DNA from: Bacillus velezensis
GTDB lineage: Bacteria > Bacillota > Bacilli > Bacillales > Bacillaceae
Reading direction: 5' to 3'
DNA: 64,000 nt
Assembly: GCF_001461825.1 (NCBI RefSeq)
Contig: NZ_LLZC01000012.1
Location: 496,001-560,000 of the forward strand
The translations under genes and the position numbers were made by a program. The notes below the pieces were generated by a model. The model saw nothing but the letters and a program-made list of their open reading frames with translations, did not search any database and was not told the DNA's origin. Positions 28,596 through 38,448 of the stretch are shown piece after piece (position 1 is the stretch's first letter; each line of letters starts with the position of its first letter).

Positions 28596-28625
28596 TTGAA
28601 GGGGCTGCCGCTCCTATGGTAAAAT
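28596..28625 (+). promoter_or_regulatory. SigA-type promoter of dxs
   Basis: TTGAAG (28596-28601), 18-base spacer, TAAAAT (28620-28625) with an upstream TATGG extension. A ~95-base leader follows, containing the 8-bp hairpin GTCTTTTT/AAAAAGAC (about 28656-28680). Confidence 0.6.
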
Positions 28626-28725
28626 GTAAGCAGTTTCGATGAAAATACAAAGGGAGTCTTTTTCTTTTTTCAAAAAGACACTGTTTAATTTCCAGAAATT
28701 CATGCTGAAAGTGAGTTGATCCGCT

Positions 28726-30627
28726 TTGGATCTTTTATCAATACAGGACCCGTCATTTCTTAAAAAGATGTCAATTGAACAGCTGGAAGAGCTGAGTGAG
28801 GAGATCCGCAATTTCCTCATCACATCGCTATCTGCCTCTGGCGGCCATATCGGGCCGAACCTCGGGGTTGTCGAGCTGACAATTGCGCTTCACAAAGAAT
28901 TTGACAGTCCGAAAGATAAATTTTTATGGGATGTCGGACATCAGTCCTATGTTCATAAACTGTTAACCGGACGCGGCAAGGAGTTTGAAACCTTGCGCCA
29001 ATATAAAGGGCTTTGCGGTTTCCCGAAACGCAGCGAAAGCGAACATGACGTATGGGAAACAGGCCACAGTTCAACCTCGCTCTCAGGCGCGATGGGAATG
29101 GCTGCCGCCCGTGATATTAAAGGATCGAAAGAATATATCATCCCGATTATCGGAGACGGCGCTTTAACCGGAGGAATGGCGCTTGAAGCGCTGAACCATA
29201 TCGGTGATGAGAAAAAAGATATGATCGTCATCCTGAATGATAATGAGATGAGCATTGCGCCGAATGTCGGGGCGATTCATTCTATGCTTGGACGGCTTCG
29301 CACGGCCGGCAAATATCAATGGGTAAAAGACGAGCTTGAATATTTATTTAAGCGCATCCCGGCCGTCGGCGGAAAATTGGCCGCCACAGCGGAACGGATA
29401 AAAGACAGTTTGAAATATATGCTTGTGTCAGGCATGTTTTTTGAAGAGCTGGGCTTTACGTATTTAGGCCCGGTTGACGGTCATTCCTACCACGAACTGT
29501 TTGAAAACCTGCAATACGCCAAAAAAACGAAAGGCCCTGTCCTGTTACATGTCATTACGAAAAAGGGCAAAGGCTATAAACCGGCTGAGACCGACACAAT
29601 CGGCACATGGCACGGAACGGGTCCGTATAAAATCAATACGGGTGATTTCGTCAAGCCGAAAGCCGCGGCGCCTTCATGGAGCGGACTTGTCAGCGGCACC
29701 GTGCAGGAGCTGGCGCGTGAGGATGACAGAATTGTCGCGATTACACCGGCCATGCCGGTCGGCTCTAAACTGGAAGGGTTTGCGAAAGAATTTCCTGAAC
29801 GCATGTTTGATGTCGGAATCGCAGAACAGCATGCGGCGACGATGGCGGCTGGAATGGCGCTCCAAGGCATGAAGCCGTTTCTTGCGATTTATTCGACCTT
29901 TTTGCAGCGGGCGTACGATCAGGTCGTCCATGACATCTGCCGTCAAAACGCGAATGTATTTATCGGCATTGACCGCGCCGGTTTGGTCGGCGCTGACGGG
30001 GAGACACATCAAGGCGTCTTTGACATCGCCTTTTTGCGGCATATACCAAACCTCGTTTTAATGATGCCGAAGGATGAAAATGAAGGCCGCCATATGGTCA
30101 ATACAGCCCTTAATTATGAGGAAGGTCCGATCGCGATGCGCTTCCCGCGCGGAAACGGGCTCGGCGTAAAGATGGATAAAGAGCTGAAAACCATTCCGAT
30201 CGGAACATGGGAAGTGCTCCGTCCCGGAAAAGACGCGGTCATTTTAACATTCGGTACGACCATTGAAATGGCGCTGGAAGCGGCTGAAGAACTGCAAAAA
30301 GAAGGCCTGTCCGTGCGTGTCGTGAATGCGCGGTTCATAAAACCGATTGATAAACAAATGATGAAGGCCATTCTTAATGAAGGTCTGCCGATTTTAACGA
30401 TAGAAGAAGCCGTGCTTGAAGGCGGATTCGGCAGCACGATTCTTGAATTCGCTCATGACCTCGGCATGTATCATACACCGATTGACAGAATGGGCATCCC
30501 AGATCGGTTTATTGAACACGGCAGCGTAACCGCCCTGCTTGAAGAAATCGGTCTCACGAAGGCTGAGGTTATGAACCGGATAAAACTGCTGATGCCGCCG
30601 AAGACACATAAAGGAATTGGATCATGA
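28726..30627 (+). CDS. dxs: 1-deoxy-D-xylulose-5-phosphate synthase
   Basis: A 633-residue TPP-dependent transketolase-like enzyme that joins pyruvate and glyceraldehyde 3-phosphate in the first step of the MEP isoprenoid pathway. The TPP/Mg motif [18 protein letters not shown] ends in NDNEMSI; the second half has [16 protein letters not shown] and the C-terminal transketolase domain. The start is TTG 28726 ([11 protein letters not shown]), which matches the family start exactly, with a modest RBS. It overlaps the tlyA-like gene by four bases. Confidence 0.96.
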   Translation: MDLLSIQDPSFLKKMSIEQLEELSEEIRNFLITSLSASGGHIGPNLGVVELTIALHKEFDSPKDKFLWDVGHQSYVHKLLTGRGKEFETLRQYKGLCGFPKRSESEHDVWETGHSSTSLSGAMGMAAARDIKGSKEYIIPIIGDGALTGGMALEALNHIGDEKKDMIVILNDNEMSIAPNVGAIHSMLGRLRTAGKYQWVKDELEYLFKRIPAVGGKLAATAERIKDSLKYMLVSGMFFEELGFTYLGPVDGHSYHELFENLQYAKKTKGPVLLHVITKKGKGYKPAETDTIGTWHGTGPYKINTGDFVKPKAAAPSWSGLVSGTVQELAREDDRIVAITPAMPVGSKLEGFAKEFPERMFDVGIAEQHAATMAAGMALQGMKPFLAIYSTFLQRAYDQVVHDICRQNANVFIGIDRAGLVGADGETHQGVFDIAFLRHIPNLVLMMPKDENEGRHMVNTALNYEEGPIAMRFPRGNGLGVKMDKELKTIPIGTWEVLRPGKDAVILTFGTTIEMALEAAEELQKEGLSVRVVNARFIKPIDKQMMKAILNEGLPILTIEEAVLEGGFGSTILEFAHDLGMYHTPIDRMGIPDRFIEHGSVTALLEEIGLTKAEVMNRIKLLMPPKTHKGIGS

Positions 30628-31469
30628 CAGCAAAAAAAGAACGATTAGATGTACTTCTTGTAGAAAAAGGCCTTGCGGAAACGCGGGAAAAAGCGAAACG
30701 CGCCATTATGGCGGGCATCGTGTACTCAAATGAAAACCGATTGGACAAACCGGGTGAAAAAATCGCCCGGGATCTTCCGTTAACGGTAAAAGGAAACCCT
30801 CTTAAATACGTCAGCAGAGGCGGATTAAAGCTTGAAAAAGCCTTGGAAGTGTTTCCCGTCTCGGTAAAAGGCAAAACGATGATTGACATCGGCTCGTCTA
30901 CAGGGGGATTCACGGATTGCGCCCTCCAAAACGGAGCCGAGCGGTCCTACGCTGTGGATGTCGGCTATAATCAGCTTGCTTGGAAGCTCAGACAGGACGA
31001 GAGGGTCGTCGTCATGGAACGGACGAATTTCCGCTATTCCGAGCCTTCCGATTTCACAGAGGGTTTGCCGGAATTTGCGACAATCGATGTTTCTTTCATC
31101 TCACTCCGCCTCATTCTGCCGGTTTTAAAAACGCTGCTTGTACCGGGGAGCGATTGTATCGCACTGGTGAAGCCGCAATTTGAAGCCGGACGGGAATCCG
31201 TCGGAAAAAAAGGCATTGTCAGAGATCCAGACGTTCATACTGACGTTCTCCGCCGCATGAATCAATTTGCCGCTTCTGAAGGATATACAGTGAAAGGACT
31301 GTCCTTCTCACCGATTACAGGGGGAGACGGCAATATTGAGTTTCTGCTTCATTTGGAATGGGGCGGAGAAGACGGAAACGGCGCTGAACTGCCGGAAGAA
31401 GACATTCTCCGTACAGTCCGCGAAGCACATGAAACATTAAAAGCCAAAAAGACAGATGTACCGGAATAA
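30624..31469 (+). CDS. yqxC: TlyA-family rRNA methyltransferase YqxC
   Basis: A 281-residue TlyA/hemolysin A family protein. An N-terminal S4 RNA-binding domain ([20 protein letters not shown]) is followed by an FtsJ-like SAM methyltransferase with the glycine-rich motif [18 protein letters not shown]. In other bacteria it methylates ribose 2'-O positions of rRNA; some are called hemolysins for historical reasons. The ATG overlaps the dxs stop. Confidence 0.92.
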   Translation: MTAKKERLDVLLVEKGLAETREKAKRAIMAGIVYSNENRLDKPGEKIARDLPLTVKGNPLKYVSRGGLKLEKALEVFPVSVKGKTMIDIGSSTGGFTDCALQNGAERSYAVDVGYNQLAWKLRQDERVVVMERTNFRYSEPSDFTEGLPEFATIDVSFISLRLILPVLKTLLVPGSDCIALVKPQFEAGRESVGKKGIVRDPDVHTDVLRRMNQFAASEGYTVKGLSFSPITGGDGNIEFLLHLEWGGEDGNGAELPEEDILRTVREAHETLKAKKTDVPE

Positions 31470-31492
31470 TAGGGGGCTATTATTCCTTTTTT
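31463..31492 (+). terminator. Terminator overlapping the yqxC stop codon
   Basis: GGAATAATAG (31463-31472) pairs perfectly with CTATTATTCC (31477-31486), followed by six T. The stem includes the last two codons and TAA of yqxC. Confidence 0.9.
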
Positions 31493-31565
31493 CTGCCATC
31501 ATGTACTTTTTATCAAGAAGCGGTTAACATAATGACAAGAACAGCTTGAAAACAGAGGTGCTTAC

Positions 31566-32015
31566 ATGACAAAAGGCCAAAGGCATATAAAAATCAGAGA
31601 GCTTATTACAAGCCATGAGATTGAAACACAGGATGACTTAGTTGACATGCTGAGAGAAGAAGGATATAAGGTAACCCAGGCGACTGTTTCCAGAGACATT
31701 AAAGAGCTGCATCTCGTAAAGGTGCCGACGAACAACGGCTCCTACAAATACAGCCTGCCGGCGGATCAGCGGTTCAATCCGCTGTCAAAACTGAAGCGTT
31801 CATTAATGGATGCGTTCGTAAAAATTGACTCAGCAAGCCATATGATCGTATTAAAAACGATGCCGGGGAATGCTCAGGCAATCGGCGCTCTGATGGATAA
31901 TCTCGAATGGGAAGAAATCATGGGCACGATCTGCGGAGATGACACAATTTTAATCATCTGCAGGACGCCTGAAGATACAGAAGGCGTACAAAGCCGTCTT
32001 TTGGAGCTGCTGTAG
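31566..32015 (+). CDS. ahrC: Arginine regulator AhrC (ArgR)
   Basis: A 149-residue hexameric regulator of arginine biosynthesis (repression) and catabolism (activation). The winged helix (about 1-70) contains [29 protein letters not shown]; the C-terminal arginine-binding/oligomer domain contains [15 protein letters not shown] and [25 protein letters not shown] strong ARG-box-like site lies before artP in the same window. recN follows after 31 bases. Confidence 0.96.
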   Translation: MTKGQRHIKIRELITSHEIETQDDLVDMLREEGYKVTQATVSRDIKELHLVKVPTNNGSYKYSLPADQRFNPLSKLKRSLMDAFVKIDSASHMIVLKTMPGNAQAIGALMDNLEWEEIMGTICGDDTILIICRTPEDTEGVQSRLLELL

Positions 32016-32046
32016 CGTAATTATCAGATAAAAGGTGGAATGCTGT

Positions 32047-33777
32047 TTGTTAGCTGAACTATCAATAAAAAACTTTGCCATTATAGAGGAACTGACGATT
32101 TCGTTTGAGCGGGGGCTCACCGTCCTGACGGGAGAAACAGGGGCCGGCAAGTCAATTATTATAGACGCCGTTTCCCTATTAGTCGGCGGCCGCGGCTCGT
32201 CTGAATTTGTCCGTTACGGTGAAACAAAGGCCGAGCTTGAAGGACTGTTTCTATTGGACAGCGGTCATCCCGTGTTTGAAGTATGCCGTGAGCAGGGAAT
32301 AGACGCATCTGACGACATGATTGTCATGAGAAGGGACATCAATGCCGGAGGAAAAAGCGTCTGCCGTGTCAACGGAAAATTAGTGACGATTGCGGCTTTA
32401 AGGGAAATCGGCAGACTTTTATTAGATATTCACGGACAGCATGATAACCAGCTGTTAATGGAGGACGATAAACACTTAGAGCTGTTGGACAGGTTTGCGG
32501 GCGCTGAGGCCGAATCCGCGCTTCAGGCTTACCATGAAGGCTATGAGCGTTATATGAAGCTGCTCAAAAAAGTGAAGAAGCTGTCAGAAAGCGAGCAGGA
32601 AATGGCGCATCGGTTAGACCTGATTCAATTTCAGCTTGAAGAAATCGAGTCGGCGAAGCTTGAATTGAATGAAGACGAGCTTCTTCAGGAAGAGCGGAAG
32701 CAGATATCCAACTTTGAAAAAATTTATGAATCATTGCAAAACGCCTATAATGCGCTCCGCAGCGAGCAGGGGGGGCTTGACTGGGTCGGAATGGCCTCTG
32801 CCCAGCTTGAAGATATTTCGGATATCAATGAACCGCTGCAAAAGCTGTCAGAAAGCGTGTCAAGTTCCTATTATCTGCTGGAGGATGCCACCTTTCAGAT
32901 GCGCAATCTGTTAGATGATCTGGAATATGACCCGGAACGGCTGAATTTTATTGAAACCCGTTTAAACGAGATTAAACAGCTGAAGCGCAAATACGGAGCG
33001 ACGGTAGAAGACATTTTGGAATACGGCTCCAAAATAGAAGAGGAAATCGATCAAATCGAGAACCGCGACAGCCACCTTGAAGCGCTGAAGAAGGAACTGG
33101 AGTCGGTCGGCAAAGATGTGGCCGTAGAAGCCGCCAATTTATCAAAAATCAGAAAAGCTTGGGCTAAGAAACTGGCGGAAGCGATTCATCAGGAATTAAA
33201 AAGTCTGTATATGGGCAAATCAACGTTTGATACGGAATTTCTCGTGAAAACCGATCCGTCAGCAAGTGAAGCGCCGGTTGTTAACGGGCAGCCCGTGCAG
33301 CTTACCCAAAAGGGGATTGACCTTGTGAAGTTTTTAATTTCAACAAACACCGGTGAGCCTTTAAAACCGCTGTCAAAGGTCGCTTCCGGAGGCGAGCTTT
33401 CACGGGTGATGCTGGCGATGAAGAGTATTTTTTCTTCCCAGCAGGATGTCACCTCCATCATCTTTGACGAAGTGGACACCGGTGTAAGCGGGCGGGTTGC
33501 CCAAGCCATCGCGGAAAAAATCCATAAAGTATCGACCGGTTCACAGGTGCTCTGCATTACACACCTGCCGCAGGTTGCCGCCATGGCGGATACGCACCTT
33601 CTGATCGCAAAAGAATTCAAAGACGGCCGGACGACAACGCATGTCACACCGCTTTCCAAACAGGACAAGGTAGCGGAAATCGGCCGCATGATTGCGGGCG
33701 TTGAAGTGACCGATCTGACAAAACGGCATGCACAAGAGCTTTTAAAACAGGCCGGACAGGTAAAAACGACAGGATAA
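32047..33777 (+). CDS. recN: DNA repair protein RecN
   Basis: A 576-residue SMC-like protein that acts early in double-strand break repair. The N-terminal Walker A TGETGAGKSIIIDA, long helical coiled-coil arms (about 160-370), signature VASGGELSRVMLA and Walker B TSIIFDEVDTGVSGRVA are present. The start is TTG 32047 with AAAGGTGG ten bases upstream; an in-frame GTG at 32035 overlaps the RBS. Ends at a clear terminator. Confidence 0.96.
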   Translation: MLAELSIKNFAIIEELTISFERGLTVLTGETGAGKSIIIDAVSLLVGGRGSSEFVRYGETKAELEGLFLLDSGHPVFEVCREQGIDASDDMIVMRRDINAGGKSVCRVNGKLVTIAALREIGRLLLDIHGQHDNQLLMEDDKHLELLDRFAGAEAESALQAYHEGYERYMKLLKKVKKLSESEQEMAHRLDLIQFQLEEIESAKLELNEDELLQEERKQISNFEKIYESLQNAYNALRSEQGGLDWVGMASAQLEDISDINEPLQKLSESVSSSYYLLEDATFQMRNLLDDLEYDPERLNFIETRLNEIKQLKRKYGATVEDILEYGSKIEEEIDQIENRDSHLEALKKELESVGKDVAVEAANLSKIRKAWAKKLAEAIHQELKSLYMGKSTFDTEFLVKTDPSASEAPVVNGQPVQLTQKGIDLVKFLISTNTGEPLKPLSKVASGGELSRVMLAMKSIFSSQQDVTSIIFDEVDTGVSGRVAQAIAEKIHKVSTGSQVLCITHLPQVAAMADTHLLIAKEFKDGRTTTHVTPLSKQDKVAEIGRMIAGVEVTDLTKRHAQELLKQAGQVKTTG

Positions 33778-33805
33778 GCTGCTGATACAGGCAGCTTATT
33801 TTTTT
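33776..33805 (+). terminator. Terminator after recN
   Basis: AAGCTGC (33776-33782) pairs with GCAGCTT (33791-33797), followed by ATTTTTTTT; the left arm starts in the recN stop codon. Confidence 0.88.
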
Positions 33806-33940
33806 GTTCCATTTCTCTAACAGTGTATCCAATGTTTTTCTTCGTATGCCGGTTATAAATCAAGCGCAGGAAGGCAAAAGTATAGATGTAGCAGAAAAAG
33901 AAAGTGGTGTGGGATAGGAGCGAGGAGAGTGAAGGAATGA

Positions 33941-35221
33941 ATGCACGATAACATGAGGAAAGCAATAGGTGTAATTCTCCTTGTTTCTTTACTAAGTGTA
34001 GGCTTTTTTAAGCCGTTTAAAGAATATTTACTGATACCGTCAGAAATGAGCGTCTTTGAAAACCAGACACAAGCCGTTCCGGTCAATGCATCAATAAGCG
34101 CTGAAAAGGGCGAATTATCAGAAGCCTTTACGCTGAAAGAAGAGCACGGCCATGCAAACATAACAGGGCAAACACAAGGCCGGTCAGAAGTAGTATATGA
34201 TCTTGCCGGGTTTCCCATTAAAAAAACGAAAGTGCGTGTCCTTCCAGAATTGAAGGTCATTCCGGGCGGACAGTCCATCGGTGTAAAACTGCATTCAGTC
34301 GGTGTTTTGGTCGTCGGCTTTCACCAGGTGATGACAAAGGATGGGAAAAAGTCTCCGGGAGAACAAGCGGGAATTGAATCTGGCGACATCATTATTAAAA
34401 TGAACGGACATAAAATTGAAAAAATGAGCGATATCGCCCCGTTTATTCAAAAAGCGGGCAAAACCGGTGAATCTTTGGATTTATTGGTGAAACGCGATAA
34501 GCAAAAAATCAAAACAAAGCTGATTCCGACAAAGGACGAAGCCGAGGGGAAATATCGAATCGGCCTTTATATCCGCGATTCGGCAGCCGGCATCGGCACC
34601 ATGACATTTTTTGAACCGAAAACAAAAAAATACGGCGCATTGGGCCACGTCATCTCTGATATGGATACAAAAAAACCGATTGTTGTAGAAGACGGAGAAA
34701 TCGTCCGTTCAACTGTAACATCGATTGAAAAAGGAAAAGGCGGCAATCCCGGCGAAAAACTGGCAAGGTTTTCGTCAGAACGGAAAACGATCGGCGATAT
34801 TAACCGCAACAGCCCGTTCGGCATTTTCGGGACATTGCATCAGCCGATTAAAAACAACATTTCCGACAAAGCGCTTCCGATTGCTTTGTCAAATGAAGTG
34901 AAAAAAGGACCTGCGCAAATGCTGACGGTTATTGAAAACGATAAAGTAGAGAAATTTGATATTGAAATCGTCAGCACCACGCCGCAAAAATTCCCGGCGA
35001 CAAAGGGAATGGTGTTGAAAGTGACAGATCCGAAACTGCTGAAAAGAACCGGCGGAATCGTTCAGGGGATGAGCGGAAGCCCGATCATCCAGAACGGAAA
35101 GGTCGTCGGAGCCGTAACCCACGTATTTGTCAATGATCCGACAAGCGGCTACGGCGTTCATATCGAATGGATGCTGCCTGAAGCGGGTGTTGATGTTTAC
35201 GGGAAAGACAAAGCAAGCTGA
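33941..35221 (+). CDS. spoIVB: SpoIVB serine peptidase of the SigK checkpoint
   Basis: A 426-residue forespore-secreted protease that triggers pro-SigK processing through SpoIVFA. A membrane signal (about 8-24) is followed by a PDZ domain (about 100-190) and an SA-clan serine peptidase domain with GHVISDMDT (His around 236) and the nucleophile Ser378 in GMSGSP. RBS GAAGGAATG precedes ATG 33941. It lies directly before spo0A, as in B. subtilis, and ends in a perfect terminator. Confidence 0.96.
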   Translation: MHDNMRKAIGVILLVSLLSVGFFKPFKEYLLIPSEMSVFENQTQAVPVNASISAEKGELSEAFTLKEEHGHANITGQTQGRSEVVYDLAGFPIKKTKVRVLPELKVIPGGQSIGVKLHSVGVLVVGFHQVMTKDGKKSPGEQAGIESGDIIIKMNGHKIEKMSDIAPFIQKAGKTGESLDLLVKRDKQKIKTKLIPTKDEAEGKYRIGLYIRDSAAGIGTMTFFEPKTKKYGALGHVISDMDTKKPIVVEDGEIVRSTVTSIEKGKGGNPGEKLARFSSERKTIGDINRNSPFGIFGTLHQPIKNNISDKALPIALSNEVKKGPAQMLTVIENDKVEKFDIEIVSTTPQKFPATKGMVLKVTDPKLLKRTGGIVQGMSGSPIIQNGKVVGAVTHVFVNDPTSGYGVHIEWMLPEAGVDVYGKDKAS

Positions 35222-35248
35222 CTGCCGGATGATCCGGCAGTTTTTTTA
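35222..35248 (+). terminator. Terminator after spoIVB
   Basis: CTGCCGGAT and ATCCGGCAG are perfect arms around a single G at the centre (the innermost pairs probably open to form the loop), followed by seven T. Confidence 0.9.
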
Positions 35249-35299
35249 TGTGATGCGTTCTTCACTTCTTTCCTGGATTCATGTAAAATAAGACATGAA

Positions 35300-35445
35300 G
35301 ATTTTTCGACAAATTCACGTTTCCTGATTTGTCAAACTTAATTTTTAGTCGAAAAACCTAGAAAATGCTAGAAAAACAAAGATATACCACTATTATTGGT
35401 AAATATGGATTTTTTAAAAGGGGAAGTAGTGGTTTTGTCGAATGT
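35300..35445 (+). promoter_or_regulatory. spo0A control region with several 0A boxes
   Basis: Three 0A-box-like sites: TTCGACA (35305-35311, reverse of TGTCGAA), AGTCGAA (35347-35353) and a perfect TGTCGAA (35436-35442). The last overlaps a possible SigH promoter, AGGGGAAGT (35419-35427) with CGAAT (35439-35443). B. subtilis spo0A is known to have SigA and SigH promoters with autoregulatory 0A boxes; the arrangement here is consistent, but start sites are inferred. Confidence 0.65.
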
Positions 35446-35501
35446 AACATGTAGCAGTCAAATGGGTTGCGTCCTGTTAATACATTGGGGGAGGAAGAAA
35501 C

Positions 35502-36302
35502 GTGGAGAAAATTAAAGTTTGTGTTGCTGATGATAATCGAGAGCTTGTAAGCCTGTTGAGTGAATATATAGAGGGACAGGATGATATGGAAGTGATCGGC
35601 GTTGCTTATAACGGACAGGAATGTCTTTCTTTGTTTAAAGATAAGAATCCTGATGTACTCGTTTTAGACATTATCATGCCGCATCTGGACGGACTTGCGG
35701 TTTTGGAGCGTCTGCGGGAATCAGAGCTCGAGAAGCAGCCGAACGTCATCATGCTGACGGCATTCGGTCAGGAAGACGTTACGAAAAAAGCCGTCGATTT
35801 AGGCGCGTCCTATTTCATCCTGAAGCCGTTTGATATGGAAAACCTTGTCGGCCATATCCGCCAGGTAAGCGGAAATGTCAGCAGTGTCACACACCGTGCG
35901 CCGTCCGCGCAAAGCAGCATTATCCGCAGCCAGCCGGAGCCGAAGCGGAAAAATCTCGATGCCAGCATTACAAGCATTATCCATGAGATCGGTGTGCCTG
36001 CCCATATCAAAGGCTATCTTTATTTGCGTGAAGCCATTTCCATGGTGTATAACGATATTGAACTCCTCGGCAGCATCACAAAAGTCCTTTATCCCGACAT
36101 CGCCAAAAAATTCAACACGACCGCAAGCCGTGTAGAACGGGCCATCCGCCACGCCATTGAAGTCGCATGGAGCAGGGGAAATATTGATTCCATTTCTTCA
36201 CTGTTCGGATATACGGTAAGCATGACAAAAGCAAAACCAACCAATTCAGAATTCATCGCGATGGTTGCTGACAAGCTGAGATTGGAGCATAAAGCTTCGT
36301 AA
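35502..36302 (+). CDS. spo0A: Spo0A, master response regulator of sporulation
   Basis: A 266-residue phosphorelay output regulator. The receiver domain (about 1-125) has the acidic pair Asp10/Asp11, phospho-acceptor Asp56 in [13 protein letters not shown], and Lys in FILKPFDME. After a Gln/Pro/Arg-rich linker (about 126-148) comes the C-terminal DNA-binding domain with the recognition stretch [20 protein letters not shown]. It starts with GTG, RBS GGGGGAGG. It controls sinI, and through it the matrix operon at the left end of this window. Confidence 0.98.
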   Translation: MEKIKVCVADDNRELVSLLSEYIEGQDDMEVIGVAYNGQECLSLFKDKNPDVLVLDIIMPHLDGLAVLERLRESELEKQPNVIMLTAFGQEDVTKKAVDLGASYFILKPFDMENLVGHIRQVSGNVSSVTHRAPSAQSSIIRSQPEPKRKNLDASITSIIHEIGVPAHIKGYLYLREAISMVYNDIELLGSITKVLYPDIAKKFNTTASRVERAIRHAIEVAWSRGNIDSISSLFGYTVSMTKAKPTNSEFIAMVADKLRLEHKAS

Positions 36303-36330
36303 CAAAGCTTTTGGCTAAATGTCTTTTTCG

Positions 36331-36376
36331 CGCCTTCTTTTCCGTGCATGAACGCGGAAGAGAAGGCGTTTTGAAA
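36331..36376 (+). terminator. Terminator after spo0A
   Basis: CGCCTTCTTTTCCG pairs with CGGAAGAGAAGGCG (one mismatch region) and is followed by TTTTG. The T run is short. Confidence 0.7.
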
Positions 36377-36449
36377 TTTTGCTGACGAAAACAATAGGAA
36401 TCACCCACGCCGGTACTTGTTTTATACATAAATGCGGGGTCTATGACGT

Positions 36450-37631
36450 CTACACATATAATACCGGAGCTGATATTTTAATGATTTTGCCGTCTCTGAA
36501 ATAAAAGCGGGGGACGCGGCGGCTTAACACAGATAAGACTTCGTAGCTGATCGTACCGAGCATTTCGGCAATTTCATCAACGGAAATCTCGGCTCCTTGT
36601 TGTTTACCGTAGATGACGACTTCTTCTCCTTGTTTGCCCTCATTCTCACCTAAACTGACCATGATCATATCCATTGTCACTCTCCCCGCCACCGGCACCC
36701 GTCTGCCGCGGTGAAGAATAAACCCGCGGTTGGACAGGGCGCGGGAGTAACCGTCAGCATAGCCGATCGGAATCGTCGCGATGATTTCACCCGGTTCGGC
36801 GATATATGTGGCGCCATAACTGACGGTTCGGGGATCTGTCACCATGGCTTTCACATAAGCGATACGCGCCTTTAAACTTAGTGCGGGTGTGAGATCCACG
36901 AGGTTCAGTTCCTTTATCGAGGCGGACGGATATAAACCATATAACCCAATGCCTAAACGGATCATGTCGGCGCTGAATTCCGGGAATGCGATAGCGGCGG
37001 CTGTATTGCACATATGCACGGTAGGTAGCGTAATGTCCTGATTTTTTAAAAAGCGGAGAAAGCTGATAAACTTTTCATGCTGCAGCATCGTCAGCTCAGT
37101 GTCCGGTTCATCCGCTGTTGAAAAATGTGTAAAGATGCCATCCCATGACAGGTATGTACTCGACTTGAGCGCTTTCACCACTGCTAAAAGTTCTTCTTCC
37201 GTACGCACACCCAGCCTGCCCATTCCGGTATCCACATTGATATGAATGGACAGCCGTTTCGAATCTGCTTCTTTTTCCAATATCCGATTCGCTTTTTTGA
37301 TCCAGCTGACCTGAAACGCTGATAATGTTATGTTCCAAACGGCAGATTTTTTCACACAGCTGAGAGCTGTGAAGCCGAGCACAAGAATAGGTGCCGTAAT
37401 TCCCGCTCTCCGTAACACAATTCCCTCTTCGACGCTGGCGACAGCGAGCTCGCTCGCCCCGCTTTCCAGTGCCTGCCGCGCTACTTCCACAGACCCGTGG
37501 CCATAAGCGTTCGCTTTTACGACGGCCATAATTTTAGACGTATTCGGAATATGGCGGCGGATCGCCCGTACGTTCTTTTTTATCGCATCAAGGTCAACTT
37601 CAATCCAAACTTCCCGGCAAAGTTTTTTCAT
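36450..37631 (-). CDS. alr: Alanine racemase, sporulation-type paralogue (YncD-like)
   Basis: A 393-residue PLP enzyme that interconverts L- and D-alanine. The PLP lysine is Lys39 in AVVKANAYGHG. The barrel blocks LVLGFT, HINVDTGMGRLG, RLGIGLYGLYP and the beta-domain blocks TVSYGATY (catalytic Tyr) and AGRVTMDMIMV are intact. It resembles B. subtilis YncD, which lies elsewhere in that genome. The start is ATG 37631 with AAGGA upstream; GTG 37634 is less likely. Its closest neighbours are two GerP-like genes, so a role in spore or germination control is plausible. Confidence 0.9.
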   Translation of the reverse strand: MKKLCREVWIEVDLDAIKKNVRAIRRHIPNTSKIMAVVKANAYGHGSVEVARQALESGASELAVASVEEGIVLRRAGITAPILVLGFTALSCVKKSAVWNITLSAFQVSWIKKANRILEKEADSKRLSIHINVDTGMGRLGVRTEEELLAVVKALKSSTYLSWDGIFTHFSTADEPDTELTMLQHEKFISFLRFLKNQDITLPTVHMCNTAAAIAFPEFSADMIRLGIGLYGLYPSASIKELNLVDLTPALSLKARIAYVKAMVTDPRTVSYGATYIAEPGEIIATIPIGYADGYSRALSNRGFILHRGRRVPVAGRVTMDMIMVSLGENEGKQGEEVVIYGKQQGAEISVDEIAEMLGTISYEVLSVLSRRVPRFYFRDGKIIKISAPVLYV

Positions 37632-37732
37632 CACGATTCCTTCTTTCCTTAATGAGATTCAGTACTCGCTTTCAATCTGCATTCTATTCATCTTGAACTG
37701 AAATCATTCAAAACAAGGGAAGGTGATCGCTG

Positions 37733-37786
37733 ATGTTTAAAAATCTAGTTTTCGGGAAATCAGTGAGCCTGCTTTATTTATGCTGA
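37733..37786 (+). CDS. Possible 17-residue peptide gene
   Basis: A 17-codon frame (MFKNLVFGKS... ending LLYLC) preceded by a very good RBS, AGGGAAGGTGATC, at proper spacing. A 21-base hairpin (AAGGGCTG...CAGCCCTT, 37787-37807) follows immediately, but without a T run. No promoter is clear. Nothing in the sequence suggests a function; it may be chance, though the RBS is unusually good. Confidence 0.25.
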   Translation: MFKNLVFGKSVSLLYLC

Positions 37787-37805
37787 AAGGGCTGCTTGTC
37801 AGCCC

Positions 37806-38018
37806 TTAAATTGACTTTACAATATTCTGATCTGAAAATTGATGTTCAAACATTTTGGTGTGGCTCACAGCATTGTTTTGAATGACAATGCCGATATTTC
37901 CCCCTCCGGCACCGAAAACGGTTTTTGATGCAGTCAGCGGACTGATGGATATGGCGCCGCCAACATTGACAACTCCGTTTCCTGATACGTTGTTTATCGT
38001 AATCGGGCAACCGCTCAT
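37806..38018 (-). CDS. GerPA/GerPF-family spore germination protein (copy 1)
   Basis: A 70-residue protein of the GerPA/GerPF family: CPITINNVSGNGVVNVGG, then SPLTASKTVFGAGGGN, then a polar tail. GerP proteins sit in the spore coat/cortex region and help nutrients reach germinant receptors. The start is ATG 38018 with RBS AAAGGAG. It is closely related to the next gene (38144-38359) and shares its upstream promoter element. It reads towards alr on the same strand. Confidence 0.85.
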   Translation of the reverse strand: MSGCPITINNVSGNGVVNVGGAISISPLTASKTVFGAGGGNIGIVIQNNAVSHTKMFEHQFSDQNIVKSI

Positions 38019-38051
38019 TCTATTTTTTCTCCTTTCTCTCACAGTCTACTA

Positions 38052-38068
38052 ACTATATGTACGCTGTG
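38052..38068 (-). promoter_or_regulatory. Sporulation-type promoter element, GerP-like copy 1
   Basis: A 17-base block identical to the one before copy 2. On the coding strand it contains CATATAGTT, close to SigE (CATACAnT) and SigK (CATAnnnTA) -10 elements, and lies about 33 bases before the start codon. Confidence 0.5.
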
Positions 38069-38143
38069 ATATGGAAGAAGATTAAACAAAACGGCAAAAA
38101 GAATCCGGCTGCTGCCAGCCGGAAAGGGAGGGAAATGGGGATG

Positions 38144-38359
38144 TCATAGTGTTTTCGTTACATTTTGATCAGAGTATTGAGAGCTTGAAGATTGAGATGT
38201 ACTGGATTGATTCATTTGCAGGACCAACCCTGTATTTCCCCCTCCTGAGCCGTAGACGGTTTTTGATACGGTTAAAGGACTTATCGAAAACGCACCGCCG
38301 ACATTGACAACCCCGTTTCCGGAAAGACTGTTAATCGTAATAGGAAAACCAGCCATCAT
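38144..38359 (-). CDS. GerPA/GerPF-family spore germination protein (copy 2)
   Basis: A 71-residue protein with the same plan as copy 1: FPITINSLSGNGVVNVGG, SPLTVSKTVYGSGGGN, then a Ser/Gln-rich tail (SSTSQSSSSQYSDQN). Two adjacent ATGs (38359, 38356) are possible; AAAGGAG is seven bases before the first. Copies 1 and 2 are probably a local duplication that has diverged mainly in the tail. A bidirectional terminator separates it from yqiG. Confidence 0.85.
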   Translation of the reverse strand: MMAGFPITINSLSGNGVVNVGGAFSISPLTVSKTVYGSGGGNTGLVLQMNQSSTSQSSSSQYSDQNVTKTL

Positions 38360-38387
38360 ATACGGTCTCCTTTCTATTAATCTATTT

Positions 38388-38404
38388 ACTATATGTACGC
38401 TGTG
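38388..38404 (-). promoter_or_regulatory. Sporulation-type promoter element, GerP-like copy 2
   Basis: The coding strand reads CACAGCGTACATATAGT followed by AAA. CATATAGTA fits the SigK -10 pattern CATAnnnTA exactly and SigE CATACAnT at all but one base. It lies about 28 bases before ATG 38359. The sigma factor cannot be decided by eye. Confidence 0.55.
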
Positions 38405-38448
38405 TGTTAGAAATAGGAGTAAACAAAGCGGTAAAAACTTGTGAATCA

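Noticed and set aside
30624..31469. Calling yqxC a hemolysin toxin
   Set aside because: The S4 domain plus FtsJ-type SAM motif shows an rRNA methyltransferase; the hemolysin name is historical.
33189..33965. 258-codon open frame on the minus strand opposite recN and its downstream spacer
   Set aside because: It lies antisense to the conserved ATPase end of recN, has a composition typical of a reverse-complement shadow (Ser/Cys/Phe rich), and lacks an RBS.
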